From: CAZRHR01 sp964578885
Lineage (GTDB): Bacteria > Bacteroidota > Bacteroidia > CAIKAF01
Direction: 5' to 3'
Assembly: GCA_964578885.1 (NCBI GenBank)
Contig: CAZOEO010000001.1
Span: forward strand, 186,001 to 250,000
Length of the DNA stretch: 64,000 nt
Part shown: positions 8,782 to 17,832 of the stretch, in pieces
Layout of the letters: each line of letters starts with the position of its first letter
How positions within the stretch are numbered: position 1 is the stretch's first letter
The notes under the pieces: generated by a model
What the model saw: only the letters and a program-made list of their open reading frames with translations
Databases searched by the model: none
What the model was told of the DNA's origin: nothing
Position numbers and translations under genes: made by a program

Positions 8782-10029
8782 ATGCGTTGGATCACCCTTT
8801 TAAAAGAGTCTTTTTCTCTTGCTTTTTTTTCGTTAATAGCCAATCGTTTAAGGACTTTATTGTCTTTGCTCGGGGTTATTTTCGGCATTTTTGTGATTGT
8901 GTTGATTCAGGCTTCGGTAGATGCGTTGAGTCGAGACATTAATAAAACCATCAACAATCTTGGGGAGGATTTAATTTTTGTGCATAAATGGCCATGGGAG
9001 GGTGATTTTGATTTGCCTTACTGGAAATATATGGTTCGTCCTCAACCTTCTGAGGAAGAGATGGTTTGGCTTAGAAGGCGTCTGGATGGTTTGGCGGAAG
9101 TGTCGTATCGTGGAATTTCGGATAAGCCCGTGCGCTTCGGTGGGCGGTCGGAGGCGGCGGTCTCAATACACGGGGTGGCTTCTGATTTTGAAAAAGTGCA
9201 ACATGTCCGTTTGGCTGAAGGGCGTTTTCTCACGACACACGAAATTCGCACCGGAAGTCAGGTGGCGGTGGTGGGTCATAATGTGGCGGCCAATTTGTTA
9301 AAACCCAATGGCGGGGTAGGCTCCGAGCTTCGTGTGGGACCGCGAAAAGTGATGGTGGTTGGGATTTTGCGGAAAAAGGGGGAATCCTTGTTTGATTTTG
9401 GAGAAGATGACCGGATTTTTATTCCTTATCCTTTGTTTTCTACCATGGTGGCTGGCAATCCTTTTTATTCGCACCGTGAAATCATGGTGAAGCCCTTGGC
9501 AGGGGTTCCAAAACCGCGAGTTCGGGACGAGATTATTGGTGCCATGCGGAGTTTAAGAAAATTGAAGCCGGTAGAAGAAGACGATTTTTCGCTGAATGAA
9601 ACCTCTATGCTTACCAAACAGACGGCTTCTATTTCGGGTGTGCTTTCCGTGGTCGGCTGGGTGGTGGGTGGTTTGTCCATTTTGGTAGGTGCCTTTGGTG
9701 TGGCCAACATCATGTATGTAAGCGTTCAGGAACGTACCGGCCAAATCGGAATTCAAAAGGCGCTAGGTGCCACAAGGCCTTTTATTCTCTTGCAGTTTTT
9801 AAATGAATCTGTATTACTTACCCTGCTGGGTGGCGGATTAGGCATTCTGTTTGTGGCGTTGGTGGGCTGGGTGGTTCGTCAGGTTTCCTCTTTCGACCTG
9901 GAACTTGCCTACAGTCACGTTTTGTACGGCATGTTGGTTTCTACCCTTGTGGGTTTGGTAGCGGGCATTTCACCCGCTTGGGCTGCCGCACGCATGAATC
10001 CAGTGGATGCCATCCGGGCAGGAATATAG
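8782..10029 (+). CDS. MacB/FtsX-type ABC transporter permease
   Basis: 415 residues. An N-terminal membrane helix (LRTLLSLLGVIFGIFVIVLI) is followed by a periplasmic MacB-like core (about residues 45-250) and an FtsX domain with three C-terminal helices. The coupling signature QERTGQIGIQKALGAT sits between them. Such permeases are mechanotransmitters that extrude substrates or lipoproteins and need an ATPase partner. No ATP-binding gene lies next to it, so the partner is encoded elsewhere. Substrate unknown. Confidence 0.88.
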   Translation: MRWITLLKESFSLAFFSLIANRLRTLLSLLGVIFGIFVIVLIQASVDALSRDINKTINNLGEDLIFVHKWPWEGDFDLPYWKYMVRPQPSEEEMVWLRRRLDGLAEVSYRGISDKPVRFGGRSEAAVSIHGVASDFEKVQHVRLAEGRFLTTHEIRTGSQVAVVGHNVAANLLKPNGGVGSELRVGPRKVMVVGILRKKGESLFDFGEDDRIFIPYPLFSTMVAGNPFYSHREIMVKPLAGVPKPRVRDEIIGAMRSLRKLKPVEEDDFSLNETSMLTKQTASISGVLSVVGWVVGGLSILVGAFGVANIMYVSVQERTGQIGIQKALGATRPFILLQFLNESVLLTLLGGGLGILFVALVGWVVRQVSSFDLELAYSHVLYGMLVSTLVGLVAGISPAWAAARMNPVDAIRAGI

Positions 10030-10103
10030 TCAACAATTTTATTCACAGATATTTGCAAAAGCAGGTGCAAATGATGTAACTTGTAGGCTAAACCAACTTA
10101 GAC

Positions 10104-11126
10104 ATGAAGAAAATTATTTGGGTCAGCCTGGGCGTATTGGTTGGCCTCGTAGCCATTGCGCTCGCGCTCGCGGCCTTTCACCCGGATCGATATGAAGTGA
10201 TTCGGCATCGCACGCTCAAAGGAAGTCCTATTTTTGGCTACGGCATGGTGGCCGACTTTTCATATTGGAATCAATGGTCTCCTTGGTTTCCTATGGATAC
10301 TGCCGCTGTGTATACATTTAGTGAAAAAACAACGGGCGTGGGTGCGTACATGCGTTGGGAAGGAAAAAAAATCGGCGTAGGAACCCTCACCTTTACAGAA
10401 ATGGTGCCCTTTGAAAAAATTACGTACGATTTGGTCTTCGAAGAACCCTTTAAAAGTAAATCACAAGGTGAGTTTCTCTTCAGTTTGGAATCCAATGCAA
10501 TGCAAATTACCTGGAAAGACCAAGGCGCCTTACCTTATCCTTTCGGACGTTTAATGGACATGGTGTGGGGATTTGATGCCATGATCGGACACGACTTTGA
10601 AGTAGGACTTAGTCGGTTAGATTCCGTAATTTCTGATTTACCGCGTGTAGATATGAACCAGATTCAGACCGCCAAAATGGAAGCCGCGGCGTTTCTTACC
10701 CTGCCTTTAACGACCATTCCGGATTCCGTTCATTTACAATGGGTGAATGCTTACAGCCGATTGTCGGAAACAGCACTCCAACTGGGTCTGGAACCAGCAG
10801 GCTCTACCGTTTGCTTTTACCATACGTTTGAGCCAAGCAAGGTAAACATGGAGCCCGGGCTGCCGGTAAAAGGAAATATTCCAGTGGATGCCAATCCACC
10901 TGCTCCTTTTCGCTTGCGGAGAGAACCCGCCCATGAGGCACTTCGGTTTGTGCACATTGGCGATATTCACCAAATGCATTATGCGTACGACGCTTTGTCA
11001 ATTTACATGAACGCCTTTGGGTACGAAGAAACGTCCGGTCCTATGGAAGAAATGGGTGCCAATTTGGCCGCTTCTTCCCAAATGCAGGGCGAAGTCTGGA
11101 TTTCATGGCCTGTCCGTAAAAAATAA
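10104..11126 (+). CDS. SRPBCC (START-like) protein with GyrI-like C-terminus
   Basis: 340 residues: an N-terminal membrane helix (VSLGVLVGLVAIALALAAF), then a polyketide-cyclase/SRPBCC domain (about residues 30-175; PIFGYGMVADFSYWNQWSPW is the typical opening, with the VGAYMRWEGK strand), and a C-terminal half resembling GyrI-like/AraC effector-binding domains (PRVDMNQIQTAKMEAAAFLT to the end). Both halves bind small hydrophobic or cationic molecules in other proteins; here the ligand is unknown. It stands alone between the permease and a convergent small gene. Confidence 0.7.
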   Translation: MKKIIWVSLGVLVGLVAIALALAAFHPDRYEVIRHRTLKGSPIFGYGMVADFSYWNQWSPWFPMDTAAVYTFSEKTTGVGAYMRWEGKKIGVGTLTFTEMVPFEKITYDLVFEEPFKSKSQGEFLFSLESNAMQITWKDQGALPYPFGRLMDMVWGFDAMIGHDFEVGLSRLDSVISDLPRVDMNQIQTAKMEAAAFLTLPLTTIPDSVHLQWVNAYSRLSETALQLGLEPAGSTVCFYHTFEPSKVNMEPGLPVKGNIPVDANPPAPFRLRREPAHEALRFVHIGDIHQMHYAYDALSIYMNAFGYEETSGPMEEMGANLAASSQMQGEVWISWPVRKK

Positions 11127-11155
11127 AAAAACCGGGGGTTTTCCAGTCCCCCGGT
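11125..11155 (-). terminator. Hairpin terminator between convergent genes
   Basis: ACCGGGGG and a TCCCCCGGT arm form a strong stem, with a run of A on its left giving a U-tract for minus-strand transcripts. It separates the SRPBCC gene from the small convergent gene and may stop both. Confidence 0.75.
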
Positions 11156-11157
11156 GT

Positions 11158-11337
11158 CTATTCCTGTACCCCTTTCTCAATCACCTGCGCAGCAAGTTCG
11201 TCGATGACAATTTGTTCGAATTTTCCGGTTTTAGGGTCTTTTTCTACAAAGAAACGTACCTGCTTCCCATGCACATAACCCACGAAGATGGCGGGCTCGT
11301 GTGTTTCGGTAGAAATGGGATGTGCGGTAAGTACCAT
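11158..11337 (-). CDS. Small protein, 59 residues, unknown function
   Basis: ATG at 11337 to TAG at 11158. The product reads MVLTAHPISTETHEPAIFVG, then a segment with YVHGKQVRFFVEKDPKTGKF and ends in a helix (IDELAAQVIEKGVQE). No signal peptide or membrane segment. The even mixture of charged and hydrophobic residues and a strong terminator immediately after the stop make it look like a real gene. I do not recognise the family. Confidence 0.6.
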   Translation of the reverse strand: MVLTAHPISTETHEPAIFVGYVHGKQVRFFVEKDPKTGKFEQIVIDELAAQVIEKGVQE

Positions 11338-11469
11338 GTGTTAAAATTAAAGGACATGTTCCGAAAAAACAGGGACGTTTTTTGAGGTTTGTCGCTATTT
11401 CCTAAACACCAATACCCTGCCAAAAGTCGAGGCAGACGTGCCGACTTAACTAGTATTAACGGATGAATT

Positions 11470-11817
11470 GTGGAAGTAAAAAGAAAAGGAGCTGAAGCTG
11501 AGTTGTTTACCAGGGAATTCCTGGAATCATTAGGTTGGAAAACATTAGCGACAAACTGGCGCAGTGGTCGGGGAGAAATTGATTTGGTGATGCAAGAAAA
11601 AGAAGTGTTGGTGTTTGTTGAGGTAAAGCACAGGCCAGCGCATTGGGCACTTCAGCATTGTTTTCCATCGGCCAGTCAGGTGCGTACTTTACTGGAAACT
11701 GCCGCCCGATATCAGGAGCGCCATCCCTGGTTTGCATCGGCTCGGTTCGATTTGGTGCTGATTATGGGCCAATTTCCCAAGCCACAATGGCATCATTTTC
11801 CCGGAGGCATTGCCTGA
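11470..11817 (+). CDS. yraN: UPF0102 protein (YraN family)
   Basis: 115 residues with the family signature: KGAEAELFTREFLESLGW, NWRSGRGEIDLVMQ and VLVFVEVKHR. The E..D..EVK pattern is that of a restriction-endonuclease-like fold, although no activity is established for the family. The start is GTG (MEVKRKG); an in-frame stop lies two codons upstream and no ATG fits. The end is 79 bp before the pseudouridine synthase start. Confidence 0.9.
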   Translation: MEVKRKGAEAELFTREFLESLGWKTLATNWRSGRGEIDLVMQEKEVLVFVEVKHRPAHWALQHCFPSASQVRTLLETAARYQERHPWFASARFDLVLIMGQFPKPQWHHFPGGIA

Positions 11818-11872
11818 AAGAAAGCGCGAAGGAATAACCCGATCTCACAGCGGTAATCTCCTTGTTTTGTAC

Positions 11873-11880
11873 TACCTTTG
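11873..11880 (+). promoter_or_regulatory. Bacteroidota -7 box (TACCTTTG)
   Basis: Full match to TAnnTTTG 16 bp upstream of the pseudouridine synthase ATG at 11897. It supports starting that gene at 11897 rather than at the earlier in-frame ATG at 11810, which would lie upstream of the promoter. Confidence 0.6.
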
Positions 11881-11896
11881 CGGGAAAATTGCCAGC

Positions 11897-13033
11897 ATGG
11901 AAAAACCATCGGGTCCCGGAAGAGGCCGCAAAACCAATACGGCTAAACCGCGCCGGAACACCGGAGGCAAAGTAAGGTCCAACGACGCAAAACGTCCGGA
12001 CGCATCTCCGGGTGCTTCATCTCCTTCTTCTGCAAACCGCACGCGCAAGTTTACCAAAGACGCGTCTAAATCATATGCTTCTGCTCCACCACGCAGAAAT
12101 ACAAGTGTAAAATCTCAATCTTCCGAGGACGGAACACCAAAAAGGTCTTTTTCTAAACCCTCCGCTACCGGCGGAAAACCTTTTGGAAAAGGAAAACCTT
12201 ATGACCGTGAACAAAGTTTCGGCCCCAGAAAACCGGGCGGATTCTCTAAGTCATATAAAGGAAAAGACGATAAAAAGGTCGGTGCACGTCCCAAAAGACC
12301 TGCCTCTGCCAACCAGACCATCGAGGAAGGCATCCGCCTGAATCGGTATTTGGCCACGGCCGGCGTATGCAGCCGCAGACAAGCGGACGAACTCATTGAA
12401 ACCGGTGTCGTGAAAATCAACGGCGTTATTGTTACTGAGCTTGGAACGCGCGTAAAACCCGGAGACGTGGTGCTGTTCGGAGATCGCAGGGTTACCGGCG
12501 AACCTCCCGTATACGTATTATTGAATAAGCCGAAAGATTTTATCACCACCACCAAAGACCCTCAAAACCGCAGAACAGTAATGGAGCTTGTGAGCGATGC
12601 ATCTCCTTACAGGTTGTATCCCGTAGGCCGTTTAGATCGCGGAACCACCGGCGTTTTACTGCTGACCAATGATGGCGCCATGGCAGAAAAATTGGCCCAT
12701 CCCGCCTCCGGAGTGGAAAAAATTTACCACGCTACCTTAGATCAGAAATTTACGGCCGGAGACATGGACGCCATTCGTCGGGGTGTAACCCTGGAAGATG
12801 GCACCATTCGCCCCGATGAAGTAGACTGGGTGACCGGCGAAGACAAAAGCCACGTTGGCGTTCGTATACACAGCGGCAGAAACCGAATTGTTAGAAGAAT
12901 GTTCGAAGCCCTTGGCTACAAGGTGGTACGACTGGATAGGGTATTGTTTGCCGGACTAACTAAAAAAGGTTTGGGAAGAGGTGAATACCGACACCTGACC
13001 GATACGGAAGTAAATGCCCTAAAAAGGCTCTAA
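11897..13033 (+). CDS. RsuA/RluB-type rRNA pseudouridine synthase with long basic N-terminus
   Basis: 378 residues from MEKPSG. Residues 1 to about 130 are a low-complexity Lys/Arg/Ser/Pro/Gly extension, likely disordered and RNA-binding. Then come an S4 domain (IRLNRYLATAGVCSRRQADE) and the catalytic domain with GRLDRGTTGVLLLTNDG (catalytic Asp) and SGRNRIVRRMFEALGY. RsuA/RluB enzymes modify one uridine in 16S or 23S rRNA. The basic extension is common in Bacteroidota orthologues. GH3 follows 29 bp downstream. Confidence 0.92.
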   Translation: MEKPSGPGRGRKTNTAKPRRNTGGKVRSNDAKRPDASPGASSPSSANRTRKFTKDASKSYASAPPRRNTSVKSQSSEDGTPKRSFSKPSATGGKPFGKGKPYDREQSFGPRKPGGFSKSYKGKDDKKVGARPKRPASANQTIEEGIRLNRYLATAGVCSRRQADELIETGVVKINGVIVTELGTRVKPGDVVLFGDRRVTGEPPVYVLLNKPKDFITTTKDPQNRRTVMELVSDASPYRLYPVGRLDRGTTGVLLLTNDGAMAEKLAHPASGVEKIYHATLDQKFTAGDMDAIRRGVTLEDGTIRPDEVDWVTGEDKSHVGVRIHSGRNRIVRRMFEALGYKVVRLDRVLFAGLTKKGLGRGEYRHLTDTEVNALKRL

Positions 13034-13062
13034 AGCACTGTTTTACCCGAAAGTATCTGCAC

Positions 13063-14604
13063 ATGCCGTTTTTGGGAAGTGTTGTCAAAAGGGCTTTGAC
13101 CCTTCGGCGAACCTTGAGAAGGGTGCGCCGGACCTCTACGGCTGCACAAATGCAGCGTAAAACTCTGATAAAGCTGCTTAAAAAGGCGCGGCATACAGCT
13201 TTCGGAAAACATTACGAATTCGACGCCATTCTGGCGGCTTCTAAGCCGGAAAAGCTGTTTCAGAAACTTGTGCCCATTCACGATTACGAATCGATGCACG
13301 CCCAATGGTGGCATCGATCGCTGGAAGGTGCTTCTGACATTTGTTGGCCTGGAAAAATAAAATATTTTGCCCTGAGTTCCGGCACTTCCGCCGCCTCATC
13401 CAAGTATATTCCGGTAACCAACGCCATGATTCGCTCCATGCGGAAAACCAGTGTCCGGCAAATTCTGTCTTTGGTACATTACGATTTCCCGGAAGAACTT
13501 TTTGCCAAAGGTGTGCTTGTACTTGGAGGCAGCAGCGATTTAACCAAAGTAGGTGATTATTTTCAAGGCGATTTGTCCGGCATCAATCAAGCCAACATGC
13601 CTTTTTACGTGGCCCCATTTTACAAGCCCGGACGCCAAATTTCCAAGCATCGGGACTGGAATCTGAAACTAGATGAAATTGTAAAAAAAGCACCTGAATG
13701 GGATATTGCCATGCTTACAGGTGTACCCGCCTGGAATCAAATGGTTTTGGAACGCGTGATTGAACACTATCAGCTGAACCATATTCATGAGATTTGGCCC
13801 AATCTATCTGTTTTCATTTATGGCGGGGTCGCACTGGAACCTTATCGAAAAGGTTTTGATGCTTTGTTGGGGAAACCCATTCACTATCTGGAAACGTATT
13901 TGGCCTCAGAAGGTTTTGTGGCTTACCAAAGCCGCCCGGGGGTCAAAGGTATGGAGTTGGTGCTGAACAATGGCATTTTTGCTGAGTTCATTCCTTTTAA
14001 TCAGGATCATTTTTTTCCTGATGGCCGCCTAAAACCTGGAGCCACGGCTTTATGGATCGACGAAGTAGAAGAAGGAGTGGATTATGCCATCTTGCTTTCT
14101 ACCAATGCCGGCGCCTGGCGCTATCTAATTGGTGATACCATCCGATTTACTTCCTTGGCCCACAAAGAAATCATCATTACCGGACGCACCAAACATTTTT
14201 TATCGCTCTGTGGAGAGCATTTGAGCGTGGACAACATGAACCGTGCAGTAGAAGGTTTGGCCAAGAAGTTCAACCTGTCTATGCCGGAATTTACGGTAAT
14301 GGGAACACAGCATGGTTCTGACTTTGGACACCTATGGTACATTGGGATAGACGGGCCGCTACCGGACGAAGATGTTTCCGCCGATTTAGATGCCTTGCTC
14401 AAAGCCATGAACGATGACTATGCACTTGAGCGGGAGCACGCTCTTAAAAATCTGCAAGTGAGGCTAATACCTGTCGATTGGTTCTACGACTGGATGCGGC
14501 AACAAGGAAAAATGGGCGGACAGAATAAATTTCCCCGCGTTTTAGATGCGGCCAGAAAGCAAGATTGGCTTACATTCGTTGAGCAAAAATCATTACCCGT
14601 TTAA
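13063..14604 (+). CDS. GH3-family acyl-adenylating enzyme
   Basis: 513 residues, about GH3 length. Recognised by the opening LIKLLKKARHTAFGKHYEFD, the YFALSSGTSAASSKYIPVT phosphate-binding loop and the ITGRTKHFLSLCGEHLSVDN segment near the C-terminus. In plants GH3 proteins join amino acids to jasmonate or auxin through an acyl-adenylate; the substrates of bacterial members are not known to me. The fold and ATP-binding motif can be supported here, not the substrate. The LysE gene begins 4 bp after its stop, so the two are probably co-transcribed. Confidence 0.85.
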   Translation: MPFLGSVVKRALTLRRTLRRVRRTSTAAQMQRKTLIKLLKKARHTAFGKHYEFDAILAASKPEKLFQKLVPIHDYESMHAQWWHRSLEGASDICWPGKIKYFALSSGTSAASSKYIPVTNAMIRSMRKTSVRQILSLVHYDFPEELFAKGVLVLGGSSDLTKVGDYFQGDLSGINQANMPFYVAPFYKPGRQISKHRDWNLKLDEIVKKAPEWDIAMLTGVPAWNQMVLERVIEHYQLNHIHEIWPNLSVFIYGGVALEPYRKGFDALLGKPIHYLETYLASEGFVAYQSRPGVKGMELVLNNGIFAEFIPFNQDHFFPDGRLKPGATALWIDEVEEGVDYAILLSTNAGAWRYLIGDTIRFTSLAHKEIIITGRTKHFLSLCGEHLSVDNMNRAVEGLAKKFNLSMPEFTVMGTQHGSDFGHLWYIGIDGPLPDEDVSADLDALLKAMNDDYALEREHALKNLQVRLIPVDWFYDWMRQQGKMGGQNKFPRVLDAARKQDWLTFVEQKSLPV

Positions 14605-14608
14605 ATTC

Positions 14609-15250
14609 ATGTCCAGCGAGGCCATTACTACTGGTATTTTTTTTGGATTTACCCTGAGCTTTTCTGCTGGACCGGTAATGTTCGCCCTTATTCAAACCAG
14701 CATTAAAGAAGGGTTCTGGCGCGCATTGCTCATGGAATTGGGCATCATTTGTTCGGATGCCTTTTTTATAATAATCGGTGTTTTTAGTCTCGGACAATGG
14801 ATTCAGGATCAGGATGAAGCACAGAATTACATCCTCGCCGGTGGTGGACTGGCTCTCTTGGCCATGGGTGCGATCAAAGTGGCCTCCAAGCCCAAAATTC
14901 GCAAACATGTAAGGGAAATGGCCGGTGAAATAAAAACCCATGCCCTGGGTCTTTTGGTTCGTGGTTTTCTTTTCAACACCTTTAATCCGTCCGTGATTTT
15001 GTTTTGGCTGGGCGCAGTTTCCATCGTCACCTCCAAGTTCGAAGGCGATCAACCCGCTGTAGCCGCCTATTTTATCGCGACCCTCGCATCCATGTTTTTT
15101 TTCGATGTGGTCAAAGCCTGGTTTGCCCAAAAATTGAAAGGCTGGTTTTCTCCAAGAAGAATGATTTATATGGATAAAGTAGTGGGTGTGGTATTCATGA
15201 TTTTTGGAGGCGTATTGTTGCTGAAAGGGGGACTGAACCTTTTATGGTAG
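14609..15250 (+). CDS. LysE/RhtB-type amino-acid exporter
   Basis: 213 residues from MSSEAITTGIFFGF. Six hydrophobic segments; the LysE signature appears as FSAGPVMFALIQTSIKEG near the N-terminus, with the NTFNPSVILFW motif in the middle. LysE-type carriers export amino acids or related small molecules. An in-frame start 63 bp upstream would overlap GH3 and adds a non-membrane stretch, so the inner ATG is preferred. Substrate not predictable. Confidence 0.85.
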   Translation: MSSEAITTGIFFGFTLSFSAGPVMFALIQTSIKEGFWRALLMELGIICSDAFFIIIGVFSLGQWIQDQDEAQNYILAGGGLALLAMGAIKVASKPKIRKHVREMAGEIKTHALGLLVRGFLFNTFNPSVILFWLGAVSIVTSKFEGDQPAVAAYFIATLASMFFFDVVKAWFAQKLKGWFSPRRMIYMDKVVGVVFMIFGGVLLLKGGLNLLW

Positions 15251-15327
15251 TCTTTTTAACGCTTTCACGTGCATAATTTTTCTGTTCCACACAATCCCTG
15301 TCGGCTTCCACACGTTACATTTATGCC

Positions 15328-17832
15328 ATGAACTCAGGAGCATCCGCTCAAACCAAACCTACCTCAAGGTCCCGATGGACCTGGCTTCTGCGTGGTTTTT
15401 TGATGCTGCTACTTTTACTTCTTCTGGGCTTGGCTGCACTCGCCGCCTGGGTGTACACCCATCAGGAAAAAATCAAATCCCTGATGATTGATGCCATCAA
15501 CAATGAGTTGCAAGCAGAATTAAAAGTTGCTAAGCTCGATCTAACCCTTTGGGCGCATTTCCCTTTTGTCGCCATGGAATTTCACCAGGTCTCCATCCCC
15601 GGTTATGGACCCATGGCTTCCGGTGAAACGCTTTTAGAGGCTGAAACACTGGATATTCAATTTAATCTTTGGGACATCCTGCAGGAAAATTATCTGATTC
15701 GCCGCATCGAAATACGCCATGGAAAAGCAGATGTCCGATTTAAAGCGGGTACCAACGGCAACTACGACCTCCTGAAACCCAAACCCGCAGATACCACGAC
15801 TCATTCGGCGCTTTCCCTGGACAAGTTGCTGATACAAGATCTGCAACTTCAATTTCAAATTCCTGAAGAGCAGGTGAATACCAAAATTCACATGGATTTA
15901 CTGGTTGTTTCGGGTGACTTTTTTGCGCCGCCCGTTCACCTGAAACTCCAATTCGAAGGAACACCCCAACACCTTCAGGTGAAAGACCAAACGTTTGATT
16001 TTCCCCGAAAAACCAACATCCGTTGTCAACTCATAGAAGAAGCGTCATTCTGGCGTTTCCAGGATGGTCAGTTGGCGGTAGAAGACATGCAATGGCAGTG
16101 GTTTGGACAAACAGGGAATGACTATTTTTTCGATTTTACGGGTGATGAACTGCAAGTAAGTCAATTCATTGGGCTGTTGCCATCTCCTTACAACGAGGAA
16201 GCCGCTCAATATGAAAGCGAAGGCATCTTTGCCGCCCACGCCCGCATTGCGCCGGGAAAAATCAATGCAGAAGTCGATATCCAATCCGGTGAAATTTACC
16301 ACGAACCTTCCGCCTTGCGACTGAAAGACCTGTTTCTAAAACTGAATTTTTTGTCGGAAAACGGAAAGCAAAGCCTGAACATTCCTCACGTTCGCGGGCA
16401 AGTGGAAGGCGATCCTTTCGAAGGCCGCTTTTTTATGGATGATGTAAAGGGAACAGACGTGGCATGGCAGGTGAAAGGTGTTTTTAACCTGAACCATTGG
16501 GCTGCTTTCTTTCCCCAACTTCCTGTCCGTGATTTAACCGGTTTGGCCGAAGTGGACATTCAGTACCAAGGTCCCCTAACGCCTGCTGAAGCGAAAGATT
16601 GGTCCGCCTCTTCCGGGAAAATCAGATTGCAGAATGTTGGATTTCAGGTAGATGGATTTGATTTACCCGTGTCTCAGTTACAGGCATTTGTGCAACTTAG
16701 TTCCAAAGGCTGGTACGCCGACACGCTCAAGTTTGCCGTCGGAAAGTCGGATATTTCCCTTCAGGGCTATGTAGAAGGGTGGTTGTCCGGGCCGGAACAT
16801 CCTTTGCGAATCCAGGGCGAAGGCAAATCCGCCGTTTTGTATCTCGATGAACTGGCACAAGCCTTCGGTTCCGGTGAAAAAGGCGCCGGATTCGTGCTGC
16901 CCGCCGGACTCGAGGTGGATGCACGAGTCGCGGTCGATTTTTTACAATATGATCAATTTCAGGCAAGTCAAGTGCTTGCTCAATTGAATTTTAACGATCG
17001 GGGCATTGTGCTGAAACACGCGTCCATGCAAACCTGTCAAGGACAAGTGCAATGCGCAGGAAGTCTAGTTCCTGCGGCCGGCAGCTTCCATCTTACCGCC
17101 AATGGACAACTCGAGCAGTTAAGCGTGCAAGCCCTGTTTACGTCTTTTCGCGATTTCGGGCAAGACAAACTCACCGCCAGCCAGGTGTCCGGGAATTTGT
17201 CCGGACAAGTTCAGCTGCAAATGACCACCGATGCACATTTGGTGCCGCAACCCGCGTCTACCCTCGCAACCCTGAAATTTCAAGTGGTGCAGGGTCGGCT
17301 CTCCGGATTTGAACCCCTTTTGGCCTTGTCCGGATTTATCCGCGAAGAAGCGCTCAAAGACATTCGTTTCGAAACCCTGCAAAATGAAGTCCTGATTCGC
17401 GACCAGCAAATGACCATGCCGGCCATGGATATTCGTTCCAACGCCCTCAATCTGGTGTTGAGCGGCACCCATCGTTTCGATAACGAAGTCGATTATCGCT
17501 TTAACCTATTGCTGAAAGACTTACTGGCCTCGAAATTCCGAAAGCGCAAGCAGCAGGAAAGTTTTGGAGAGTTACAAGAAGAACCGGGTGGATTGAGGCT
17601 TTTCATTAAAATGACAGGCCCGGCTTCCGATCCCAAAATGGCGTACGATATGCAAAGCGTATTGCGCAAAATTCCGGAAGATTTCAGGCGTGAAGTTCAG
17701 AGAACCAGCGATTTAATTCGTGAAGAATTCGGCCTGGCTCCCAAAGATTCCAGTAGAAAACAGGAGCCACCTCTACCGCGCCGACCCAACCAAAACCGCG
17801 TTCGAAGCCAGGAAGGATTTGAATTTGAATAA
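15328..17832 (+). CDS. AsmA-like envelope protein
   Basis: 834 residues. A positively charged N-terminus and one membrane anchor (FLMLLLLLLLGLAALAAWVY) are followed by the AsmA opening (QEKIKSLMIDAINNELQAEL, then VAKLDLTLWAHFPFVAMEF). The long remainder is repetitive beta-strand, ending in the AsmA C-terminal region (DNEVDYRFNLLLKDLL). AsmA/TamB-like proteins form grooves that bridge the envelope and are linked to lipid transport. The last 30 residues are basic and Pro-rich. It converges on dnaK across a 600-bp gap. Confidence 0.82.
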   Translation: MNSGASAQTKPTSRSRWTWLLRGFLMLLLLLLLGLAALAAWVYTHQEKIKSLMIDAINNELQAELKVAKLDLTLWAHFPFVAMEFHQVSIPGYGPMASGETLLEAETLDIQFNLWDILQENYLIRRIEIRHGKADVRFKAGTNGNYDLLKPKPADTTTHSALSLDKLLIQDLQLQFQIPEEQVNTKIHMDLLVVSGDFFAPPVHLKLQFEGTPQHLQVKDQTFDFPRKTNIRCQLIEEASFWRFQDGQLAVEDMQWQWFGQTGNDYFFDFTGDELQVSQFIGLLPSPYNEEAAQYESEGIFAAHARIAPGKINAEVDIQSGEIYHEPSALRLKDLFLKLNFLSENGKQSLNIPHVRGQVEGDPFEGRFFMDDVKGTDVAWQVKGVFNLNHWAAFFPQLPVRDLTGLAEVDIQYQGPLTPAEAKDWSASSGKIRLQNVGFQVDGFDLPVSQLQAFVQLSSKGWYADTLKFAVGKSDISLQGYVEGWLSGPEHPLRIQGEGKSAVLYLDELAQAFGSGEKGAGFVLPAGLEVDARVAVDFLQYDQFQASQVLAQLNFNDRGIVLKHASMQTCQGQVQCAGSLVPAAGSFHLTANGQLEQLSVQALFTSFRDFGQDKLTASQVSGNLSGQVQLQMTTDAHLVPQPASTLATLKFQVVQGRLSGFEPLLALSGFIREEALKDIRFETLQNEVLIRDQQMTMPAMDIRSNALNLVLSGTHRFDNEVDYRFNLLLKDLLASKFRKRKQQESFGELQEEPGGLRLFIKMTGPASDPKMAYDMQSVLRKIPEDFRREVQRTSDLIREEFGLAPKDSSRKQEPPLPRRPNQNRVRSQEGFEFE

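Noticed and set aside
11810..11896. Longer N-terminus for the RsuA/RluB-type synthase
   Set aside because: It precedes a full TACCTTTG promoter box; the ATG at 11897 gives the expected basic extension.
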